A DNA stretch of 64,000 nt from Leishmania infantum JPCM5 (lineage: Eukaryota; Euglenozoa; Kinetoplastea; Trypanosomatida; Trypanosomatidae), in assembly GCF_000002875.2 (NCBI RefSeq), contig NC_009409.2:231043-295042 (forward strand). Direction: 5' to 3'. Of the stretch, positions 52,589-61,427 are shown piece by piece. Each line of letters starts with the position of its first letter. The stretch's first letter is position 1. The notes under the pieces were generated by a model, which made no database searches, was not told the DNA's origin, and worked only from the letters and a program-made list of their open reading frames with translations. Both the position numbers and the translations under genes were made by a program.

Positions 52589-55500
52589 ATGTCGTGGCCG
52601 CGGGACCCCTTTGTCTCCGACGGCAGCTACACGACGCCGCTGCCACAGCAGCCGTGCGAGGCGGCCCTCTGGCGTGCAGTCACTAGCCTCTACCAGTACT
52701 CCTCACTAGAAGCGCTGCTGAAGGTGAGAGGGCCTGCCGCGACAGCTGCGCCAGCATCTCCAGTGCCCGCTGACTGCAAGCCTGCCTCCGCGGCGGAGGC
52801 GCCGCATGCCGGCGCTCCTGAGGAGGTGAAGGGCATTGCTGTACCGTGTAGCAGAGTTTCCGCTACCTCATCACCAGCACTGGCGACGAGGGCCGAGGTG
52901 ATGGTGCGGCGTAGCGCCTTCATCGCGGCGGCCGATGCTGCCATGCCACTGCGCACGCCCTCTCCCTCCTTAACACCCTCCGTAACCTCGCCGCTTGCGA
53001 CGTCTGTGGCGGCGAATCTAGAGAATCCACCTGCGCTGCCCCTCCCACGTTCGCCAACCGCACCCACGGTGGCGTCGCGGCTGCCTCGCAGCCGCTCCGC
53101 CGGCAGCTGGAGCGACAAAGGCGACTCGCTCGCCAGTAGCCCCACGACTGCCTACATCCGCGCCGCCTGCCGTTGCGTGCTCGAGCCGGTGCAAGCGCTT
53201 CTCACTCAGTTCAATGCCGACAAGCTCCACGTCGGCGCCAGTGTCGTAGACGTGGCTGTGCAGCACCCCCTTCCGTGCCTCCGCGTCGAGCTGGTGCGGC
53301 TCTTGCTGATGTTCAAGCGGTGGAACTGGTCCATGTGCGCGCCGGTGGCCGTTGCCGCCGGCGTGGGTGACATGGATGTCCTGACGCGTCTTCTCTCCGT
53401 TGAAGAGCTGGAGCCCAACCTGGGCTTTCCCCTCAGAGTCGCCGTTCAGTGCCATCAAAATGAGCAAGTGCTGCCCTTTTTGGTCTCTCATCACCGCATT
53501 AAGCCCAACTATGGCAGTGCCTTCTATGCGGCCGTTGTCATGGGCAACACCGAGGCCATGCACATCCTCGGCGCTGCTGCGGGGGTCGACGTGAACCACT
53601 TTGTCAACAGCGAGGGCACGTCGGCGCTCTTGTACGCGCTACGCCAGTTCCTCATGTGTAGCTCCATCGCGGCAGCAGCGCAGCAGCCACCGCCGACCAC
53701 CGCTTCGGCGGCGATACACAGCCGGAAGCCCCAGCGCGGCATCACACCGCCGTCCTTGCCTCTGCCTTCCACGGCGGAGCAAGGGGTGCGCACCATCTCC
53801 CCGTTCCTTGCAGGTGGAGGCAACGGTGGTGCGAGGGCGCCAGCGAAACATGGGTTTCACAGCCCCTCATCTGATGACGCTGATGGCAGCGGAGCGGCAT
53901 CTTCCTCTGCTGCAGCAGCAACCTATGGCGGCGCCCCATCTGCATCGGTGTCCTCGAAAGCCATGGGGCCGCTATGGCAGCGCGACAAGACGCTCTTCAG
54001 GAATGCATCGGCCGCCTGGGCCATGGACGATTTACACGAGGGCGCTACGGCGGCGGCGCATGGAGAGGACAGAGACGTGCAGCACAGCCCCGCCTTCCGA
54101 CAGGACACCGCTATTCATCGCTTGCGGACACCGCAGCACTGGAAGGCCGTGCTGCTGTACCTGCTTGACCACCCCGCGATCGAAGTGAACTCCGGCTTCT
54201 ACACGACACCGCTGCAGATGGCCGTGTTGGCCGGTAACGTCGAAGTTGTTGCATGGCTCCTGCAGCACCCACATCTTTCTCCTAACCGCTTGCCGAAGGC
54301 GGCCTCAGTGCTGCGCGACTCCTACTGCCTGGCGCAGCGGCAGTCTCTCTCCGAGGATGCCCTGCAGCGCCTCATCGCAACCCCAGTTGAGATGGCGGTG
54401 CAGCTGCATCAGGTGGAGGCTTTCAAGCTGCTCGTCCGCGACCAGCGCGTTCGAATGCCCGTGCGGCTCATCATGGATCTAGAGCGGCTGGCGTGGAGCG
54501 CGGAGGCGATTCCATACCTGACGATCCTCGCGCAGCACCGCGCTGACTGGGAGGGATGGGGCTGGCGCTCGCGTCGTCAATGTCTGCTCATCGCTACCGC
54601 AGCCAGCTGCTTCGTCGCGCTCTGCAGCTGGGCTGTATGGTGTGCGTGGTATCATTCTCTCCAGGCATGCGGGGTGGTGCTGCTGTGCACTTACGCGGTG
54701 CAAGTGGTAATGACCATCATTCTCTTTGCGTGGGAAGCCTACACGGTTCGAGCCACTTCATCTGCGGCACAACAGCCGGCAGCCAAGCCGGCTCCAGTGC
54801 TGGCGGCCTTCGTGCAGCACCTGCTGCCAGCCTGGTCGGGTGCATGGCAGTGCGGCGCCTCGGCAGTGCTGTTGCTCTGCCCTGGTATGGTGCCTGTGCT
54901 GGACCTTCTCTGCGCGTGGAGTTTATACAAGATCCATCGGAGCCGACGACCTCTGCAGACAGCCGCGCGCGCCGGCTATGCTGCACCAGCGGCGTCTCCG
55001 CAGCACAGGCCCTTCGGCCCCACTGACAGCCCCACCAGCCACGCGGGTTTGTCACACGCTTCTCGCGAACGAGTAGATCGTGCGCGGCGCCAGTCGATGT
55101 GGTTTTCATCCACTGCACGCGGGTGGAGCGGCCTGTCCGTCGCGTCGAACGTCTCTGGCCACGACAGCTTTACGGAGGCGCCGTGGACGGCGAATTTCAG
55201 CCTCAAGGAGAGCTTCTCATGTCCTCGACCGGCGAAGGTGCGCACTCGGCGGCAGGTGTCGACCGGCGGCGGAGTTCAGAGGCGGCTTCATACTGGCGGC
55301 GGCTCACCGGCTTCGGCAGCAGCGGAGGGTGCGGCGTCGGCCTCGGCGCACCGAGTGATTGCGTGCACGGTCGGTCATGCCACTGCCTCAGACGGAGAGT
55401 TTGTCTTCCGCACGGTCTCGCCTATTGTCACCAACAGCATCACCTTCTCGCCGTCGGTTGGCCGCCGCGATCCGTGGGTAGTGCCTGGCCGTCCCTCTCG

Positions 55501-56095
55501 CTTCGCCGTCTCCACGGAGTACCACGCCCCTGACCTGACGCTGCGTGCGCTGGCGTACGTGACGTACGACTGGCTGCTTGTCGCGCCTCGATTGCTGCTC
55601 TCGATCGTGGGCATCTTCATGTTCATGCACATGGTCTTCCCCTCCAGCCCGCCAGCCGCGTCCTCGCCGCCGGTTGCCATGGTTGGAGACGGATCGGTGT
55701 TGAGGGTGGATAGGGCGACGCCGCCTCTGTCGGCCACCGTAGTCAGCGACGGCATCGCCACGCAATCTATCTTTACGTTGCACCACTGCGATCGCCCACT
55801 CTCAGCTGTGCCGACCGGGGCTGCGGCAATGACGGTGGAGACGAACTCCGCCGATCTGCCGCGCTTCACCACCATGATGAGTCTGGTGGGTCTCTGCGGG
55901 CTGGTCGCGTCCATCGTGAGCGGTGCGGTGCTGCTTGCCATGGCGACCTCGCTGCGCTCCATCACGACGCAGTCCTTCTTCGCAAGTCCGAAAAGCAAGC
56001 GCAGCGCTGACTTCGGCCGAGGCGGCGACGGTCTTGTGTTGCGCCACTGCGAATGGGATGGGCCGCGCCGCGCCGCTGACTCGCGCGCCGACTAG
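52589..56095 (+). CDS. Large ankyrin-type multi-pass membrane protein (putative), 1168 aa
   Basis: Start ATG (MSWPRDPFVSDGSY). Ankyrin-like helices occur at about 220-345, for example VAVAAGVGDMDVLTRLLS, LRVAVQCHQNEQVLPFLV and FYAAVVMGNTEAMHILGAAAGVDVN, and again at about 515-570 (LLYLLDHPAIEVNSGFYTTPLQMAVLAGNVEVVAWLLQHP). A Ser/Ala-rich linker separates the two blocks. Hydrophobic segments follow at about 664-685, 690-715, 755-780, 1000-1017 and 1095-1120, so about five membrane passes. Between them lies a long basic, Ser-rich loop (780-980). The arrangement of cytosolic ankyrin repeats before membrane helices recalls channels or membrane acyltransferases, but I see no DHHC motif, pore loop or other catalytic signature. 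Function is unknown. Confidence 0.88.
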   Translation: MSWPRDPFVSDGSYTTPLPQQPCEAALWRAVTSLYQYSSLEALLKVRGPAATAAPASPVPADCKPASAAEAPHAGAPEEVKGIAVPCSRVSATSSPALATRAEVMVRRSAFIAAADAAMPLRTPSPSLTPSVTSPLATSVAANLENPPALPLPRSPTAPTVASRLPRSRSAGSWSDKGDSLASSPTTAYIRAACRCVLEPVQALLTQFNADKLHVGASVVDVAVQHPLPCLRVELVRLLLMFKRWNWSMCAPVAVAAGVGDMDVLTRLLSVEELEPNLGFPLRVAVQCHQNEQVLPFLVSHHRIKPNYGSAFYAAVVMGNTEAMHILGAAAGVDVNHFVNSEGTSALLYALRQFLMCSSIAAAAQQPPPTTASAAIHSRKPQRGITPPSLPLPSTAEQGVRTISPFLAGGGNGGARAPAKHGFHSPSSDDADGSGAASSSAAAATYGGAPSASVSSKAMGPLWQRDKTLFRNASAAWAMDDLHEGATAAAHGEDRDVQHSPAFRQDTAIHRLRTPQHWKAVLLYLLDHPAIEVNSGFYTTPLQMAVLAGNVEVVAWLLQHPHLSPNRLPKAASVLRDSYCLAQRQSLSEDALQRLIATPVEMAVQLHQVEAFKLLVRDQRVRMPVRLIMDLERLAWSAEAIPYLTILAQHRADWEGWGWRSRRQCLLIATAASCFVALCSWAVWCAWYHSLQACGVVLLCTYAVQVVMTIILFAWEAYTVRATSSAAQQPAAKPAPVLAAFVQHLLPAWSGAWQCGASAVLLLCPGMVPVLDLLCAWSLYKIHRSRRPLQTAARAGYAAPAASPQHRPFGPTDSPTSHAGLSHASRERVDRARRQSMWFSSTARGWSGLSVASNVSGHDSFTEAPWTANFSLKESFSCPRPAKVRTRRQVSTGGGVQRRLHTGGGSPASAAAEGAASASAHRVIACTVGHATASDGEFVFRTVSPIVTNSITFSPSVGRRDPWVVPGRPSRFAVSTEYHAPDLTLRALAYVTYDWLLVAPRLLLSIVGIFMFMHMVFPSSPPAASSPPVAMVGDGSVLRVDRATPPLSATVVSDGIATQSIFTLHHCDRPLSAVPTGAAAMTVETNSADLPRFTTMMSLVGLCGLVASIVSGAVLLAMATSLRSITTQSFFASPKSKRSADFGRGGDGLVLRHCEWDGPRRAADSRAD

Positions 56096-56586
56096 ATCAT
56101 GTGGGCTTGCCGTGGCTGTGGAAAGCGCGGCGTGAGAAGCGGGGATGGTGGCGACGGTGGCGGTGGGATGGGATGACGCGGCAAGTGGAGTCTGTGGGTG
56201 AATGTGCTGGACGCCAGTGATCGCGCGTGAGAACAATCAAGCAGAGGAAGACATACCAAACATAACTAACGCGAAGGTGGGCGTGTGGCGGCGGAGCGCA
56301 ACGCGGCGCCGCTTTTTATGGATGGACGGGGACCTGCACAGGACATGTGCGCTCCTATTTACTATCTCTTCACAGAAGGGTGATAAGTCCTGGAGGGGAT
56401 AGAGCTTGAGGAAAGCGACGAAACGGTCCGACTTTGTCCACTGGGACCCCCTGTCCCCCTTTTCCGCGAGCGTTCAACGGGAAAGGTATCGAAGTGGCGC
56501 GTGTGCATCTCCCCGCATCTTCTTCACGTATCCCCACTCTCTCCTTCCCACTCTGCCCTAAACACGCCAACATATGAGCTCAAGTC
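56096..56586 (+). other. Spacer upstream of the DNL-type gene, with candidate acceptor
   Basis: About 490 bases without a gene. A pyrimidine tract at about 56508-56555 is followed by a first AG at 56577-56578, inside an out-of-frame ATG (56574-56576). Splicing there would delete that ATG and leave an 8-base leader before the start at 56587. Confidence 0.5.
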
Positions 56587-57318
56587 ATGCTTCGTCGCCC
56601 CGCACTTCTCTCCGTGCCGAGGCGTCCGGCGGTGCTCCGCGGCTTGCGCGCCGGCACCCGTGCGGCCAGTGCGCTGGCTCCGAGACTGCAGCCAGCGCTG
56701 CAGGCACAGTCGTCTTGTGCATCCTTCTCCGCGGCGTCTTTGGCCGCTTCTTCTCGCCGCTGGTGCTCGACTGGGTCGTCGTCGAGTGACAATCCCAGCC
56801 GCGGCCATTCAGAGGCAAAGACGCCGTTGACGGACACATCAGCCGCAGCGCCCACTGGTCTCGCTGCACACGACGATGCCACTGCCTCTACCACGACCGT
56901 GGCGGAGCATCTCAAGCACCTCTCCCCGGAAGACCAGCAGCGCATCATCGCCGCCCTGCAAGCACCAGAGAAGGAGAAGAGCTCCGTCATGGGCGGCGCC
57001 GGCATCGGCCCAGCGGATGGTGACATGGTGGCCGCTTTCACCTGCGGTCCGTGCGACTACCGCATGGTGAAGCGCTTCAGCAAGCACGCCTACACCAAGG
57101 GCATTGTCATCGTGGAGTGCCCCAACTGCCGCGCGAAGCACCTGCTGGCCGACAACCTTGGGTGGATGGAGGACACGGCCACGAACATCGAGGACATCCT
57201 GAAGGCCAAGGGCGAGAGCTTCGTCCGCATTGGCGGAGCGGAGGGCGACTACCAGGTGGTTATGGACCCAGCGTTGACCACGTCTTCTACGCCGTTCGCT
57301 GCAACGCAGCGGCCATAG
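56587..57318 (+). CDS. DNL-type zinc-finger protein, Zim17/Hep1/Tim15 family, mitochondrial, 243 aa
   Basis: Zim17/Hep1 keeps mitochondrial Hsp70 soluble and so supports protein import and Fe-S assembly. The hallmark domain lies at about 150-205: FTCGPCDYRMVKRFSKHAYTKG, then VECPNCRAKHLLADNLGW, with zinc ligands Cys153, Cys156, Cys178 and Cys181, and the diagnostic ADNLGW followed by NIEDIL. The first 60 residues are rich in Arg, Ala, Ser and Leu and lack acidic residues (MLRRPALLSVPRRPAVLRG), a typical mitochondrial targeting sequence. A Ser/Thr/Ala-rich spacer follows. The length is greater than in yeast because of this N-terminal part. Confidence 0.95.
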   Translation: MLRRPALLSVPRRPAVLRGLRAGTRAASALAPRLQPALQAQSSCASFSAASLAASSRRWCSTGSSSSDNPSRGHSEAKTPLTDTSAAAPTGLAAHDDATASTTTVAEHLKHLSPEDQQRIIAALQAPEKEKSSVMGGAGIGPADGDMVAAFTCGPCDYRMVKRFSKHAYTKGIVIVECPNCRAKHLLADNLGWMEDTATNIEDILKAKGESFVRIGGAEGDYQVVMDPALTTSSTPFAATQRP

Positions 57319-60300
57319 GATGAGCACCGTTGTGCTCCGTCTGCTTTTTTGTGTTGGTCAATTGCGTGCTACGAAGGAAGGTATAGGGTTAAGACGAGGG
57401 GGGGGTGATAATGAAGCGAGAGGGGCCTGGGGCAGGCGGCACGGGTGCCTGCAGGACGACACACAAGCGACAGCAGAGAGGGGACGGGAGGGGGCTATGC
57501 GGCTTGCTCCGTGGACCTTCTCCCCTGCCTCTGCTCTTTCACTAGGCGCTGCTGCAGCCCTCCGATTCTTGTCTGTTCCTGCTGCCCAGGCGGTCTCCTC
57601 CTCTTGCATCGACCTTTCTCCTATTCACTGACATAGGCACAGGCCTCCCAACACCCCAGGCACCTTCTCTCACTCTCCCCCTCTCCCTATTCGCGCGTGT
57701 CCGCCGGCCATCCCCTCCTCACCTTCTCGCCTCACGGCTCAACAGAGGGGGAGGGGGCTTCTCGACATCTCTTTATATGCACCATCGCTAACCCTGCCGG
57801 CCGCTTTTTTCTTTCTCATTTTGTTTGTTTCGGCCCCTCCCCAGTGCACGCGTGTGCATAGCCCATGACACAGGCTCCGACGAGCGCGCATCAGTCGCCG
57901 TGCATATACTGTACGTCTCCCTCTTGTGGGGAGGGTATCCGGGTGTGTGCGTTGTGGAACCGATAAGACACTTGTGAGGTCGTAAGAGAATGCACAACAC
58001 GAACATGAGCTGGAAATATTGTGATGCGACCCAGACGTCGCACAGTAGGAGAGAGTCCTTGTCAACGCGCGCGCGCGCGTGTGTGCCAGTAAGCAACAAA
58101 GCGGCGCCGGAAGCAAGCGATTTTGGCGGCTCGAAACGGGAGTGCCACGTCAGCGTCCCCACAGCACGGCCAAGCGTGGGCTTAGACGTGCACATGCTGC
58201 CCATCGTGTGTTGCGTGTGCTGTCTCGTGATGAGGTGTCCTTAGGTTTCCTCCGCTGCGACTTGCAAGTCCGCTAACCCCCACCCCACCCACCCTCGAAA
58301 ACACACGCACACACACTTACCACTGATGACCTTGAAAGCTCCTCTTTGCCATGTGCACACTTTCGTCTCTTTTTCCTCTTCGCTTCCACCATCTTCCATC
58401 TCTCAACCCCCCCCCGGTCACGTACCCCACGCGCACATCACGTCAGTGCGGCTTTGTCCCCAACCCACGTGCGTGATCGTCTCTCGTCAAGAAACAGCTT
58501 CACTGCAAGCACGCAAGAATAAAGCAGACCGGAAAAAAAAAGGAGAAGAGCGGGAGACCGACGTCGCAGACAGGTGCCATTGTTTGCGCATACACATACA
58601 CGCACATACTATTTCTTCCTCTTTCTTGAGCGGTGGTCTACGCGTGTGTCTCCACGCGCCGCGATCATCAAAGGAAAGACAAGAAGAAAAGTAGTAGTCG
58701 GCAACTGAGGCCCATCCACTTCTCCTTTCTTCGTCCGCCATTCTTGATTAGCAACTAGTCTCTCCACCTCCTTCCACATTCGGCCTTCATCACGTGTCTT
58801 GCAACACGCCATTGAAGACGATAATAGAACCGTACCTCCTTTTCTTTTTGATTGTGTGCCAGAGGTCAGCCATATACACACACGTGCACACGCACGCGAA
58901 TCTTTCGTCATCTCTTCGTGTGTGTGTGTGTGTGTGTGTGCATGCGCGTGTGCCACCCCGCCACCACCCCTCCGCCCCCTTTGAGTGCTTCTCCCGCAGC
59001 ACCGCACGATAAACTGCCTTGTCTTTGACGGAGACGTGAGGAAGTAAACGACTGTGCCATCATCGCTGTTGTCTGTGTGTGTGTGTGTGTGTGGGCGTCT
59101 GTGCTGTGTCATTGAACAGCACTTGTGTCTGCCCTACTCCCGCCTCTCCTGCCGACCCCTGCCCCCTCCTCCTCCACGCGACGCACTTGCGTGCCTGCAC
59201 ACAGACAGAGACACAGATCCAGGCACGCGAAGGATAGCCCTACAGAAGCACGCCGGAAGCGCCAAAGGCATCATCCGTAGCGAGCAGCTCGCCACCATTC
59301 CCTCCACTGGTCGCGACGGCGACGACCTCTTCCATCAAGACCTCGCAAAAGGGTGTTTCTTTCTTTTTCATTTCTTTACTTTCCCTCTGTACCCCGTGTG
59401 CGGTTACCTTTTCGTCCATCCACGGAGCGCCAGCGTGCATGACTTTCTGCCTCTCCGTCCCCTCTGCCGTCGCTGTACCCTCCCTTGTATATATCTCTTT
59501 ACGGGCTACCCTTTTTGTTTTGTCTTGTTCCTTTCTTTGGGCATCCTCACATCAATCGTGCGCACGTAGGCAGACGCATCGTGCACACGCAGACGCTGTC
59601 GCTGGTACTAACTGTCGTGTCTTCTCCACCCCGCCCCCCCTTTTCGTTTTGGGCGTTTTACCCTGTAGCACGCCGACGGACATCCGCCCCATTCATCGTT
59701 GCATCGCCTTCTCCTGCGTCTTATGCTCTTGTGGTGGTACATTTCTGGTTCTGTACGTTTTTTCCCTTGCGTTTTGCGTGTGTGATTTTTCTGCCCTTCA
59801 CCTCCGCCCGTCTGCGTGTGCGCTCGACGCTCCTTCTCGCCGTAAGATCTGATAATTCACCTTCTCTCTCTCGCTGTGGGGCGTGACTCCTCCAGCCTTC
59901 ACGCACACCCCCTCCCCCTCTTTTTCCCTGTGCTCAACTGAGCTTGAGCTCATATTGCATAGATACGAAAGCAGCCGCCACCATCGCCACAGGGTCGCAC
60001 GTGCTTGGTGTTCGCCACTTTTGTGGCGACGCAGCAGAAACGCAAAAAGAAAAACGAAAAGCGAAAGAGGGAAGGCGGGAGCGCGTCCTCAGCAACAAGT
60101 AGAGGCACCGGTGGGCAGCAGCGGCACGATAGGAAGAGCAACAAGGAGTAGCACATCGTCCAGCGCATCATCATTAAGGTCATCTATCCGTCTGTCCTTG
60201 TTCGCCGCGGTTGGACCGGCTTTCGGCACTCAATTCGTCCTTGACTTCCGTCCCTTCGCTCACCCTCTCCACGGTATCCCTCCCTCGTCCAACAGCTGAC

Positions 60301-61427
60301 GCTCTTCTGTAGGCGTGTAAAGCAGCAACCGTAAAGGAGAGAAGTGCCTGTCCTGCCTGTCTGTGTGCACGCTTTGTGGTTTTCTTCCCAGAGCTGCGTC
60401 TACGCTCCCTGTTCCCCCCCCCCCACCCACCCACCCACCCCTCCGCATCTCCCCCGCCCTTATTTCTTCTCCCTGCGTCCTTGTGCTCGCGCATTCTTTG
60501 TTGGTTTGCCGCTTCCCTCCCCTTTTTTGCTTTGTTTTCGGGGTGGTGGTGGTGGTGGGGGGGGGTCATCTCGTTGTTGCCGATCTCTCGCTTTGTGAAG
60601 GTGTGCCGGCGTGTGTGCGTGTGCGTATGCGCTTTCGTACATCGTCGTACCCTCACGTCCTGTAGATTTGTATTCTGGCATCACTGGCAGGCACACACGT
60701 ACACGTGCATCCTCGCGTATCCAAAAGACCTCTGCCAGCATCGTGTTACGAGGCCCGCTTTTCCTTTCTTACCCTCCCCCTCCCCCAAACGTTGGGCCGT
60801 CTTTCCGTACGCACACCATCTCCCACTCGCGACTTCCTTCTCTGATTCTCTTTCTCAAGCCACCCGTCGCTTGAATTTTTGTTTTTGGCTGTGTAAGCAC
60901 GTGTGTGTGTGTGTGCGTGCGCGTGTGTTAGCGCGTGAGCGTCGCCTTACGACAGCGCTGGTCTCTAGCGTTCTGACAAGGCCGAGACAGAGGAACGCAA
61001 CGCAGCGCTGCGCGCAACGAAAAAAAGAACCGAAAAGCAGAGAGCGAGTGAGCGAGAGAGGGCCACACGGAGCCAGCAAGGCGCAGATTGTGTTCATCAA
61101 CACGCCTTCGTCTCGGAGTCGTTTTCGTTTTTTTTTTCTTCTGTGCCCGTATACATACACATACACACATATACATCTATTTGCTCGTTGTGTTGTGCAT
61201 CTCTCTGGTCCCCCCCCCTTCCGCTCCTACTCCACCATTTCGTGATAGCGTGCTCTCTTTGTTCCGTTGCCCCTCCTCCCACGTACACGCAGACAGAGAG
61301 AGGGAGGGAATCCGAACCGAGAGCGGACTGGTGTGTGGCGAGTTTGCGGCACCCGCCCCGCTCCACCCACACCCCACCAAAGAAAAAAAAACAGAAAACG
61401 GGAAGCCAAAAACGGGCCACTGCCACG
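57319..61427 (+). other. Gene-poor spacer of about 4.1 kb
   Basis: No gene recognised. It contains GT/CA runs (for example 58917-58940 and 59070-59092), poly-C and poly-G tracts near 60415 and 60540-60566, and pyrimidine-rich sense-strand sequence. The best acceptor for the downstream gene is the AG at 61291-61292 after CCGTTGCCCCTCCTCCC, with a leader of 135 bases in which I see no ATG. Confidence 0.55.
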
